Source: Pseudoscleropodium purum (lineage: Eukaryota > Streptophyta > Bryopsida > Hypnales > Brachytheciaceae). From it: a stretch of DNA of 64,000 nucleotides. Every line of letters begins with the position of its first letter. Within the stretch, counting starts at the first letter, position 1. The notes under the pieces are model-generated. The model worked only from the letters and a program-made list of their open reading frames with translations. It made no database searches and was not told the DNA's origin. Both the position numbers and the translations under genes were made by a program. The stretch is from assembly GCA_963969395.1 (NCBI GenBank), contig OZ017800.1, positions 18,942,479-19,006,478 on the forward strand. Reading direction: 5' to 3'. Below, piece by piece: positions 34,223 to 45,994 of this stretch.

Positions 34223-35004
34223 TTAATCCCTCACCGCCTAAGGTCAAATGCACTGAAACCTTCCTTCAATGAGACCTATTCAGACATTGAGGACGAACAC
34301 GAGTTGGGCGAGGAATCTGTCATGTGGGACCGCATTCAATTGAAGATTGTTTTGTTACGGGACCCAATTATGAACTCTGATTGGATTTTCAACGGTGTGA
34401 TTTTCGGGAATTTACATGCGATTGGATTGCAAAACTAAATCTCGGATACTTTTAAGGCTAGCTTTTTGTGCTTTGAGATTTGTAATTCGCAATGTAGTGA
34501 ACGGAAGTGCTCCATAATTGAAAAGTGGATGCACACAAGTGTTATCCCTACATGGACCAATTCTTGAGATCAGTGGAACAATTACTTGAAGGTGCCGCGT
34601 CTTGAAATGCGGACACTGCAAGGCTCTTTCGAGTGTGGCTATTGGCAACAATTGGCTCCAACATCACAACAACACCGGAAGTGGAGCACTTGACCATGGT
34701 ACTTGACAACCTTGTTTCTAGACGCATCTAAGGCCCAATGGTCTGAGACTGTCGAATGCCAGTCACCTTTGAGAACCCAAGGACTAACTGCCATGTCCAT
34801 TTTTTTTCCCTCTCAATAATTAGAGCCCTAAAATTTTGCAACAATACCCCATCATGTGGTAGCAAATAGCCTATTGTCACCAAGACAACTGCACCTACCA
34901 TTGTCATAATTATAGTCTTGCAATTCCTAACTCTCGTGCGCGTGGTGAGCTACTTTTTGATTTAGTGTAGATACATTTGGCCCCCTTGGGTGGTGAGGGG
35001 TTAA
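34223..35004. mobile_element. TTAA-flanked TIR element, family 2 (782 bp), with coding-like interior
   Basis: Left end TTAATCCCTCACCGCCTAAG and right end the near complement of TTAACCCCTCACCACCCAAG; TIRs extend to about 33 bp with mismatches. Related termini occur at 51480 and 51701. Inside, 34260-34810 reads like decayed coding sequence in one frame (IEDEHELGEESVMWDRIQL, then WNNYLKVPRLEMRTLQGSFE) with TAA/TGA interruptions. I do not recognise this protein; it may be a captured gene fragment or a dead transposase. Confidence 0.7.
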
Positions 35005-37097
35005 GGTATGAATACTGGAAGTGAGAATTTAGACCAAATCACCAAAGGATGGATCAAGCATTACATATGAGTAGTCTTTTGGAGTTCCAGGCCAAGCATA
35101 ATATGTTGAAAATATTTAGAGCCCCCAGCTCTAGAGAATTGAAGTTAAGAAGGCATGACAATGGTTTAATTTCTTGATCTTTAGATTCCTCGTTAGATTC
35201 TTCTTTGTACTAATACACTATAGTATTGGCTAGCATTCAAGTCAAGGTCTACTATGATTCTTGATGTAGATGTATCTTCAATTGTCAATGTAAAATTTTC
35301 TTGTTTTACATTCCAAAGCCAACAATCATTTTGAAAATAGTCAAGTTTAAAATTCCCTATAGGATACATTCAACACTTTCAAGCAATATTGAAAGTAAGA
35401 ATTCTTTTACCAAAACTTAGTATGCTTTGGATATCTAATTTTTTAGTGAATGCCATACCATCTTAGTGATTTAAAGATACATTTGAATTGCTTGAATTAA
35501 CCTCTAAAGTTCTTTAACTATTTTTGACAAAACATGTCTAAAATTGTCACTTTTGAGTGCATTCATCACAATTGAAATACTAATACATTTTTCAAACTTT
35601 CAACTATACAAATTTGAACGATTAGACTACTACAAGAATTTGTAGAAAAGTTGTAGACTAATTTGACAACTTTGATTGCAAGATTATAACATTTGAAGCT
35701 AGGAGAAAAAAAAATTGGGCCCTACCTATTAGGGTCATGGTAGTTTAATTCAACTTTATGGAGGAGGCAATATCCAACTTTGGAAACTTAGACCATTAGT
35801 AAGGTAGTTATGTTAGGTACTTGCTTGCCAATTTTCAAAGATTTCAAATTTTTTTTGGAAGAACTCATTAATTGAAAGAATTGAAATTCCAATTCTCAAT
35901 ACAAATATTTACATCCCTAAATTTAATTAGAAAATAAAATCATAAACTTGCAATAGAATTTTGAGATAAGGGTTCTAAAATTATTTTTAAATTGCCATTT
36001 GTAGTGCATTGAGTGAAATTTTGAAAAAATTAATGCATTAATTTTTTTTAAACAATATAGACAAATAGTATTGTGAAAATGGTGGAAAATTTTATAGCCT
36101 ATTATGTTTTATAGATTGCAAAATATATGCCTTAAAAATTGATGGGAAAATACTCACAACTTGCTTGATTGTTTGCATGATGGCTTGCCCTCTCTATTAG
36201 TATGCTACCCAATTTAGTGCATGTATACTTTTGAGCCCCATAACTTTTGATCAAGATATCCAATTAGAATTTTTTTTTCACAAAAATCATACAAGCATGC
36301 ATCTTTGGTAAGCATTTCACTATCATTCAATCAAAAATGGCATTTTATGAACCTACCCAAGCCTTCAAAAAGTTGTAAAAGAGCTTATTGTTCTTTAGGA
36401 ATTAACTCTATACAATTGATTAATTTCATGCACTTGAACAAAGTATTTGATATTTTTGAGAAACAAGGTTCAATTAACATATGCATATACTTTACTTCAA
36501 TTGTAAATGAATTGTAGAATACTCTTAAGATTAGGCTATTTGATTGTCAATAGAATTTGAAAAATTGACAATTCATCAAAAATTGTAAAAAAACATTACC
36601 TATTGTTTTAATGATAATTTTGACGATCATTCATCAAAATCATTCACATAATTGTGGTAGTACAATATGTTTGAATATATTAATCCCACCATCTATTATC
36701 TTAATTTTTTTGAATAAGATATAAATTAAAAGACAATATAAATCCAATAAAATCCATTTAGTTTATTTTAGTAAAGCAATATGTAAAGGATGTGGATTTG
36801 GAAAAAAAATGCCATATCAATATTCAATATATATGTGTGAAATTGTCAAACCAAAAGGTGTTTTTCCCCTTGTAATCCTAAGGACAAAAATTGGAATCTC
36901 AAACTATTTTTCAATTTTGGGCAAACCACCATATGTTCAATTTTGGTCTCATATTGATGGAATTTAGTGAAGACAAGTAATTTACTACGACCTTTAGGAC
37001 TTGTAATGTTTACACCATTATAATATATATCATTCAATAGTTACATCCCAATATATCCTTAATTTGTTTGAAGTAGTTTTTTGAAATGGGAAGATAA
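35005..37097. other. AT-rich spacer, no gene seen
   Basis: Low-complexity open frames only; no RNA gene or clear element boundary. Confidence 0.45.
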
Positions 37098-38027
37098 TTA
37101 ACCCCAAAAATTTCATGACCATGTATTCAACAAAAATGCTCCAAAACTGCCATTTCTAGTACAACTACTAAATTTTTGGAAAAAAACACTATTTTTGACA
37201 CATATAACCATAGAATCTTGTAGCATGATGACTTAAAAACATGTGGTAAAAAATTCAGAAAATTCCACCATGTGGATCGTAAGATATAAGCATTCAAATT
37301 CACCAAAATCATATTTTCAACCTTGTGAAAAACCAGGCAGCTGCACTTCACAAGCTCACTTTTCTATGAAAAAATGACCAAAATGGTGGTACTTCTTTGG
37401 ATTATTTTTCCTAGCCAAGTTGGCCTAATGCTTAAAAAATTTTAGATCATTTGAAATAGTACAACATGTAGGAAAAAAATAGTAAGTAGGTAGTAGTAGA
37501 GAATGATTAAAAATACTAAATTATTGAGAATTTAAATATGGAATTGAAAAATGACAATCCCAATGGTTGAAATGTTTTAATAAACAATTTACATCCTAGG
37601 ATTTTTTTTTTTCAAAAATATTAAAATTGGATAAGATAAAGGATTTCAAAGTTTATTTTAGAGTAGGGAATCCATAACTGCCCGCAAACAAAAAATTCTC
37701 ATAACTTTTGACTCGTTGATAAAACAGGAATGATTCAAAGCTTTCCTTATATATATGAGTCTAGAAACCAATTTCAAATTTTTATTTTTGAAAAAATTGA
37801 TTTTTTCTAATCTGCCCAAACTGCCCAGTTACAAAAAAAAATAACTTATTAGGCTATAACTTTGACTCCTATTTCCAAATGTCATGAAATATGTTGCATA
37901 TGAAAGATATTCCTTGTCCACACCTTCTATTAAGATTTCAGCCTAAAATATGCAAATTTCTGATTACAATGGCCTACTCAAAATTTCTATATAGCCAAAA
38001 AACACAATCCGGTACTTTAGGAGTTAA
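37098..38027. mobile_element. TTAA-flanked TIR element, family 1 copy C (930 bp)
   Basis: Begins TTAACCCC and ends TACTTTAGGAGTTAA. Same internal order of blocks as copies A and B (AACATGTGGTAAAAAATTCA, CGTAAGATATAAGC, CTGCCCAAACTGCCC). Termini more eroded than copy B, so an older insertion. Non-coding. Confidence 0.75.
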
Positions 38028-39884
38028 GCAGGAAAAATGAGAAGATAATTAATTTATGAACCACAAAAGATCTGTTGTCTAGTATATTTTGGCAACTAGG
38101 CATATGCAGCCTTGGCTTAGCAGTTTGGACCTTATGGTAAGAGGCTCGAAAACAATGCAGGCATTAAGAACTGTCCGTAGGAAAGGGCCCAAAAGAGTGC
38201 ATACAGTAATTGAAATGGAACAAATTGTCTTTATTGAAATATTACAATCATTTATGCTTGCTTTTAGGACTTGAATTGTTTGAAAGGATTGAGTAGAAAG
38301 TGTGGTTTTTCAGAAAACATAAGTTGCTAATAATGGTATGTAGAACTGTCATGCACTTATTGGAGCAATTATTTGTTTATGTTTTGATAATAATATTGAA
38401 GGCTTTCAATGCATATTTGTGAATTAGAGTAGCAGTGAACACATTTTAAAGTGTAGTGCATTTCTAAGCATCATTTTAATCAAAATGAGGAATTATGTGC
38501 TCATTTTAACACAAGTCTTCATTCATTACTTATGTAGTCTGTGAGCTTTTTTAACGACCTACACAACTTGTACTTTCAAAATTCACTGCTAATTCATTTA
38601 GACTCCGAAATTACTGCAAATTTCAGGAGAGCACTATCTGGCATTCCTCTTCTAATGAGAAATAGAAGGAAAAAAATTTGAGTGACGAATTAGGTCCAAA
38701 CACGGCTGATTTTACTTAAGTGGTTGGTTTACAAGTCTTCTACCTTAGCACACTACAAGGTAGTCACAAGTTTACACATGGGCAAGGGCAAAGTCCTTAC
38801 CACTCCATAGTCCACCCAACTGTAGTGGGGAGTCAAATGACTTCATCAATCATCATCATTGTTTTTCAAATTGAAATATCACCTACTAAGTTGATCTTTT
38901 TGAATTTCACCCCTACTAATGAAATGAAGTTGTTCAAGTCTAATGTCTTCACCAATTTAAAAATATTGAAAAAATAACAAAATTGAATTTTTTTTATTGC
39001 AACTAGAAGTTTGGGCCTGTTATCACCATCTGCTAATTTTCTAATTTTAAAAAAGAAACAAAAAGTTTTTAATATTTTTTTTGAGAATATACACTTATGG
39101 TGAATTTTTGTCACAAATTTAGTAATTCATCTTAATCTCCTTCTCTTATAATTTAAGAATTCATGTTAAATTCAAATCATGAATAAAAAAATCCAAAAAC
39201 TAATTCAAGAATTGATGATAATTTCAAATCAATACCTAAAGAACTGAAATTTTTAGACTTATACAAGACATGTGATTCATCCTTGAAACTTAAAAATTAA
39301 AACTTTTCTTGCACAAGTAGTGGTAAAAGAGAGCATACAGTGAGAAGGATTCTAAGGTTTGATTGAGTGGTAATATTTCAGGGAGAAAAAATACATAATA
39401 AAATTCCTTTCTAGTCTTAAGAAAACTCACAGGTGCCCTCATTTTTCCAAAAAAATGAAGGTATTTGCAAAAGAGGACCGCAATAATAAATTCCAGAGTA
39501 AGTGACCCTTTTACGCTAATGCTGCAAGGAAGTAGGGGCAGTGATCCAAGAACTAGTTTAGGGAATTTAGTGCAATATACTACCTTCAAGACAAACGCAC
39601 TTCAACTTTGGCTACCTTGCAAGTGAGTGGCATTTTTAAAAATAGAAAAGAAAGGATTTTGCAAGTTGTAAAGGATGATTGGGAGTACTATGATCCAAAA
39701 CTGACTAAATACATAAATGTGAATTCCAATGTAGAAGAAGTAACTAATTGGCTATCAAATTCTATTGATTGTTGCAATCTTGGTTAAAATCTAATTTTTT
39801 CCAAAGGATTTTCTCCAATGTACATTTAGCTACTAAAAATTTTAAATAGCAATGGAGCAAATTTTAGCCATCTTTAGTGGACAT
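38028..39884. other. AT-rich spacer, no gene seen
   Basis: A 61-codon frame at 38089-38274 and short frames near 39650 are somewhat protein-like but match nothing I recognise. Confidence 0.4.
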
Positions 39885-41885
39885 TGAAGTGGAGTGGTTG
39901 GATAGTCATCTTCAGCAAAGTTTGCAAACGGATTCATATCTAGAGCTACCTTGGCAATACTCCCTCCCATCTTTGTGAATCTTCTCCACTAAATCGTCAA
40001 ATGTAGTCGAATTGACCTTAAAAACAAAGTATAAACACTAGGCACATTGAGTGTGGTTGACAAGAGTATAAGACAGGTACACCCAAATGTACTATTGACC
40101 TTGAACTGCCATCTATATTATACATATATCTCCAAAATCAATTTTGTACCTACGTGGAAGAAACACTTTTAAAACCAAACTTTGTTCCTTAAATAACTTT
40201 GCATACAATATCCAAAATGTCATGTCCTCTAGTATGTTGGAACCTCCTTTCACTTACCAACAAAAACATATGAAAATCTGACTAGTTTAATAATAGCAAA
40301 TAGGCTCAATAGCATTAAGTGGCGGTTTTGGAAGTACCTATTTTACATGTCACTTACACTTACAATGATCTCAATTGCACTCTTCATTCTATCAACTCTA
40401 TTTAGTGAAGAGTACATTCATATCTTTGCAAAAAACAACTAGGGGAATCAATCCATTTCCAACTACTTAAACAATTACGGACATGTGAAGGGCAGATTTT
40501 CTAAGTACAGAAATTTTCCCTTGTTAGTATAGAAATAGAGTTTGGAAGGATTACATAATTTTCCAAATTTTTTTAACTCAAAATATAATTATTATGAATT
40601 TTTTCGCCAAACTATACTACTAGTCATATAGACTTTTCTATTTCCAACCATAGGCTAGTTGTAAATCAACCAACAGCTGATTGCAATATTGAGAGCCTCA
40701 CAACCAATCAACATGCACCACAACTACTTTGGGAACCATGCCACAACTTAATAGAAATGGAACAACCTGTAGGTTGGAAATGAGAGATTGATTAGAAATG
40801 GGTCAATTCCTATGGAAACTCTACAACTACAACTCAATTTCAAAGTGAAAGACTCAGGATAAGATTCCCTTATCCCATAAACAATGCTGAAGCCATAAAG
40901 TGGTGGATGGATGACATGACTATTCAATGTAGAAACAAGGAATCCACATGTTGGTCCAATAATTGGAGCAGTTTTGGTGACTACCTCGGTCATGGGGGCT
41001 GCATCCTTTAAGGGTTTATTAAGGAGAATTCAGTCACCACCAGGCAGATGTATTCAACAACAAGAAGCCGTTGCTCCTCTCCATGGATTGAAGTCTTGTG
41101 AGAGGTTGTGAAGTGTCTGTGCAATGAACCATTAGAGACCCATTTTTAGAAGCAACTGGATTATCAATGGCATATGCTGGAATTGTTGAGAACAGAATTA
41201 GGGTAGGGCACCTAAATAACTCAAACAAGTGTTCAAAGTGAAGTTTTCTAAAATCAAAGTGATTGCTGTAGAGCACAGTTTTTAGGGCATTTTTACACCT
41301 TAAGTTGATCATATTCACTTCAGGTATAGTAAGAGATCAAGAGTCTGTTGTTTAATTCTACTTTAAAACAATAGGCACTTTTCCTAACACTTGCTTGTCA
41401 CTTTCTTAGAGCATTGCCACCTATTCACTACCAAGCTCCTAGCCCAGGGTTTGGGCAGGGCAGGGCCGGCCAAAAAAAAGTGAGACATGAATTCATGGGT
41501 GAGGGACAAAAAGAGATTGTCACTTCAAAATTCTCTCTCCAAACACTAGGAGAGCGTCCCTATCACCTAACCCGACATGTTTTGACTCTTATTTGATTTG
41601 TTGGGTTTGTTGGTTTGTGGGCCACTTCTTGCAATTTTTTAATCAATTTGCATGTTGTTTAGCTCTTGATTCTAATGAATCATTAATGCTTGCAATTGAC
41701 TTGGTTTGGTGTGTCCTTGAGGGTGGGGATGGGTGACAAGCAGACCTGCCCCAGGAGCTACAAGGCCCGGCCACTCCATTTTCCCATCTTTGTTAGGAGG
41801 AAATGTGTGGCGATGCTCTAAGCTCCCCATAAGGTACTCACCATTGTCTCTTGGTTGTTGTCAAGACCATCTTGTTGAGAGTGTT
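39885..41885 (-). pseudogene. Broken inverted duplicate of the riboflavin kinase 3' end
   Basis: Read on the minus strand, this repeats the 3' part of the gene at 21070-21890, introns included. The end of exon 8 (AACAAGATGG, GACAACAACCAAGAGACA) lies at 41884-41840, intron 8 continues from 41408 to 41110, exon 9 (GGAGAGGAGCAACGGCT) is at about 41110-41035, and exon 10 (GACGATTTAGTGGAGAAGAT) at about 40030-39885. Lesions: about 20 bp lost in exon 8, the first ~11 bp of exon 9 lost, a 4-bp insertion in exon 10, a 410-bp MITE in intron 8 and about 0.95 kb of foreign sequence in intron 9. Because introns are copied, it arose at DNA level, not from mRNA. It cannot make the kinase domain. Confidence 0.9.
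41407..41820. mobile_element. 410-bp MITE with TA target duplication inside the riboflavin kinase copy
   Basis: The element is 41409-41818, with termini GAGCATTGCCAC and the near complement GTGGCGATGCTC (one mismatch in 12), flanked by TA on both sides. The parent intron at about 21149 supplies the empty site: GGAGCTGAGGAAGTGAC versus GGAGCTTA plus element plus TAAGAAAGTGAC in the copy. TA duplication points to Tc1/mariner (Stowaway-like). It is unusually GC-rich, with GGGCAGGGCAGGGCCGGCC near the left and CAAGGCCCGGCC near the right end. Confidence 0.85.
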
Positions 41886-42057
41886 TGCACTATGTTTGCA
41901 CTATGATTTTCATATGTGGTTTTTTATAGTAGAGAAAATCATAGGAGACATGTAATTCCATTTTTGAAAAATATGTATAAAAAATTTACTCATATGTAGA
42001 TGCAAAAATGGCAACAAATAAATAGTCATAGAGAAAGATTATGAAGACCAAATTTAT

Positions 42058-42320
42058 GGGCATGGCTTGTTCTTATAAGGCTAGTTTCTATTCCAACTTG
42101 AAATTTTGGAAAATCCCTAAAATTCAATCTTTTATTGCAATTTGAACTTTGGATCTATAACCATAAAGTTTTGATATTATAATATTAGAGTGACAAGTAA
42201 AAGTCATTGCCATTCTAATACCATGTCAAAATTTGGTCACACCCATCCTTTTAAGGTTAAGGCATATTGATGGACCAATTGCAAGTTTAACTCTATAAGG
42301 ACAATACAAATGAGAAGTAG
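42058..42320. repeat. Dispersed repeat, copy of 53226-53490
   Basis: About 260 bp align with the second location: GGCTAGTTTCTATTCCAACTT, AAATTCAATCTTTTA, AATATTAGAGTGAC, AAAAGTCATTG and CCATCCTTTTA blocks in order. A fainter relative starts near 49370. Non-coding. Confidence 0.8.
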
Positions 42321-43489
42321 ACAATGAATGACTTTCCAAATCATTGTAGAAATGAAGAATGCATGTGTTGGTCCACAAATCAAATCATTTTTGACAAAAT
42401 ATTTAATTTGATGATAGATTTCATCTTTTGGGAGTTAGAGAAAATTGTATAGCAATTGAAGCGTGATGCTCATAAAAGATGAATGGGCCTATGCCCATAA
42501 TTGGAGTTGAACATCAGAATACTTCTACTAGGAATGGCCCTACTTTGTCTCTTTTTGTATTTGAATTTTTTGTATTTATTTTTTAGAGATGACAATACAT
42601 GTCTTTTACAAATTATAAAAAATTTAGATTTTATTATAAAAATTTAAAATTAGTGTGAGTTATTTCATGAAAAGGTAAAGAGAATCAATATCAAATACAA
42701 GAAAAACTCAAAAATCAGGAATTTTTTTACATAGGGATATCTCATATCTGATAGTCAAAAATATTATAGAATAAAAATACTTACTTTGACTTTTTTTAAG
42801 TAGAAAACCAAGAAGTTGACCCTAAGTTCAAATTGCAAATTGATACAATTTTAGGAATTTATAAAAATTTGAGTTGAAGTAGAAGCTAAACTTTATTAGC
42901 TTCATTTCTTTAATTGACATTAATTTCAAAAAATATGCCTTGTATGGTTCAAATTTACATCAAGAATAAAGAACTTCATGTTGTCAAAATACACTACACG
43001 AGGATGCATGGATCAAGCATCATCTTTTGTATGTGTATTTAGAATCACCACCTCAAATGTATAGACTACATTCATTTTTAGTAACTATCATTAGAAGAAA
43101 ATGAGGGATTTTACAAGTACAATGTGTAACTCGTTTTGTAGTTGCAGAGGACATTTACAACTAGGTGACAATTTAGAGCCCATGGTTGCAGTGAACAAGT
43201 TGCATTAGTAGCAATCTAGTTGTGGGTTTTTTTGTCATTTGATAGCATGCAACTTCTAGATTTTAAAATATTAACCTCAAAAAGTTGTAGATTTTAGAAT
43301 TTCAGAACTACTTTTTCTAGATCTCACAATTTCAAATGTACCTTTTTGCTAGATTCCAAAAATTCACTTGCATAAATTTGAATTGTTTTTTTATTTCTAC
43401 AAATTGTAAAAATCTTAGGATTCTATCAAAAAATTCATTGTACAAGACTACAACAACTTACAAGTCTTATATGTTCAATCTAATAATAT
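42321..43489. other. AT-rich spacer, no gene seen
   Basis: No coding signal. CACTACACGAGGATG at about 42993 could be a mutated CACTA left end for the terminus at 43852, but flanking trinucleotides do not match. Confidence 0.4.
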
Positions 43490-43852
43490 TCTTTACAATT
43501 GATATGGGACAAATGGAAATGAACTTTGAAAGCAACTACATAATAGCTAAAAAACAACTAAAAAAACAACTAAAAAACAACTATTGTACAACTAAAAAGC
43601 AATTAGGAAACAACTATGGTCATTTTAGAATTGCATGATAATTGTATAGGACACTAATTGTTTTCTAGTTGTTTTTTACAACTATAGAATGATTGCTTTG
43701 CAACTAAAACGATGTATTAATGTTGTAAAACAACAACATAATACAATTACATTAAATTTGGTGCCAATAGAGAGAATTAAAATCGAATGATAGTTGTATA
43801 AGACATTGATTGTATAATAGTCGAATGAGTCAGACATGTTTTTCTTCTAGTG
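43490..43852. mobile_element. Possible CACTA-type right terminus with subterminal repeats
   Basis: The edge at 43852 reads, on the minus strand, CACTAGAAGAAAAACATG, close to plant CACTA ends. Inside, short motifs recur in both orientations: AAAAACAACTA several times at 43545-43590, its complement TAGTTGTTTT near 43666, and TTGTATAAGACA/TTGTATAGGACA at 43640 and 43795. Such subterminal repeats bind CACTA transposase. No convincing left end or target duplication, so tentative. Confidence 0.45.
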
Positions 43853-45397
43853 TATAGGTTTAAGGACCTTGTAGGAATAATCTGCAATCTCATCGTTTGA
43901 AATTGTATAGAAATTCATGCCTAGTCATAAATTTAACAAAAATACATGTACCTCTTGTTTCCAAAAAAATTTCCACAATCCTAAAAATCTCCTTATAACC
44001 ATATGTAAAAATACTTAAAGGAGTCAAATAGTATCCATGACCAATCTTAGCTTCGTCAATCCCAATCAACCTCTAAATATTCTTATGTATCCAACCTTGA
44101 TCTAGCTTGCTCCCATCCACAAGTGTGTCTTACAACCTACCCTACTTGCTATCCTAGTAATTTTTGAATACAATTATTTTACAAGATCATGGTAAAATTC
44201 TTAAAAAATAAGTGATATGTTTTTAAAAACATGTAGAAATTTGATTAGTTAAAAATTAAAAGCATAACATTCTTAAATGGGAGGGCAAAGGGGTTCTAGC
44301 TTCTACAACAATACTATAATAAAAATATATTTGTATTACATTGGCCCATAATACATCAATAAAGACTTGTATAATTTATGATTTCTTCAGTGCAAAGAGC
44401 CATGATTCATGGAAAGCAAAGGGATCCTTGCTTTGAAGTTCAAAAATGTTATGAGAATGTTCATAAATAATACATCTCAAATGACTATAGCTCCAAATAG
44501 AATCTTGATGTGAATAAAAGAAGAAGGATACTTAGATAACAAAGATGAACAATTTTGCTAGATCATCCTCGAATTTAGCCTTTCACATGCTTTATCTTCA
44601 AATTGACAATGTTCATCAAGATCTTGGTGGACATTGTTTGCATATAATTGTGGAACAAATGATTAAAACAATTGGTTCATTGCTCTGCTGCTAAATTGCT
44701 TTTGCCCACTCTAGTATTGCAATTGAGTAAAACTTTGCAATCCCACTTGCTTCTAGAAGATGAGTAGAAAGGTGAAAAAAAAGATGTCACCCTTAAATAT
44801 AACTATGGAATTTTTTCTAAAAGTCTAAAATGGAATAACAAACACATAACATTTTTGAATAGGAAGGAAGGGATTCCTTCTATAGTAAGCTATAGTTTCA
44901 CTCTAACAAGGATATATTTGAGTTACATTGGTCCACAATACATAGGCAAGCTTATTGTCAAGCTTTTCTATCGTGAAAGCAACCTCGATTCATGGAAAAT
45001 AAAGGGTCTCTTGCATTAAATTTCAAGAATGATATGCACGTATGTAAGGATATGGTAGTCACCAAGAACCTTATTCCAAAAAATATTATACCTTTGGCCA
45101 CATTTATACTAGAAAACTCCAAGCATAGAAACCAAAGCATCATTGTAGAGCCTAATCCAACATAAACTAAACTAGTGTAATCTTACAAGGACAACACATC
45201 TCCAATTCCTTTAAAATTAAATAAACCTTAAAGGACTCAATAGACTTAAAATATTTAATGTAAACTTTAAAGAAAACTATTTTTTTAAATGCATCTATTT
45301 ATTTAGGAATCCAATTAAATTCTATTGGGTACATTGGTGATAGGACAAGGTCTTTTTTTGGCTAACACTAGAAAAATATTGATGATGAAAAATGCTC
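43853..45397. other. AT-rich spacer, no gene seen
   Basis: 44280-44400 and 44870-44960 look like diverged copies of one another (shared ATTGGCCCATAATACAT / ATTGGTCCACAATACAT and GATTCATGGAAA blocks), so an old tandem duplication of about 590 bp is likely. No coding signal. Confidence 0.45.
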
Positions 45398-45732
45398 TTA
45401 ACCCTTTAGTGACCGTGGTTGATTTTGGGGGCAAGCAAAGTTTTTGAATACAAATTTGGAAAAGGAAAATTTCATTACTACTCTTAGGAAGTAATCCCAT
45501 ATCGAACCATAGGAATTGACATTGTAGGCTTTATCCATGAAAAAAACAAAAAGTGAACATGATCCGACAATGCAATTTGTTGTGAGTGATCTTCAAAGTG
45601 TAACGCAACAAAGTAGCCTTCAGTTATTGCCTACAACTTTTGAAACATGCCTTCACAATTTATAGGATTGTTGGGGCAATGTTTCTATCATTCTTAGGCA
45701 TCAATTTCAAATAGAATCACATGAGTTGTTGA

Positions 45733-45764
<32 letters not shown>

Positions 45765-45994
45765 ATGTGTGTGACTTAGCAGGTATGACTCATGTCAACC
45801 TTCTTGTCTTTGGACAAGCACAGTTACCTTATTATTGCACAAAATTCTCGGAAATTAGATTTGTTTGGAGTGCATGCTGAAGCTCAATTTGTGTTACCCT
45901 TTGAGTTTTTTCAAATACCCTATATTGAGGGTAGTAAAAGACAAAGAATCCAAAATTTGATCAAAAAATAGTCAACCGGTCACTGAAGGGTTAA
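45398..45994. mobile_element. TTAA-flanked TIR element with TTAACCCTTTAGTGACCG ends (597 bp)
   Basis: Left end TTAACCCTTTAGTGACCG; right end CGGTCACTGAAGGGTTAA: 18 bp with one mismatch. TTAA followed by CCCTTT is the classic edge of piggyBac-type non-autonomous elements. It carries a TA/TG microsatellite at 45732-45773. No transposase frame. Confidence 0.85.
45732..45773. repeat. (AT)n(GT)n microsatellite
   Basis: About six AT units followed by GT units with one interruption, inside the 45398 element. Confidence 0.95.
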
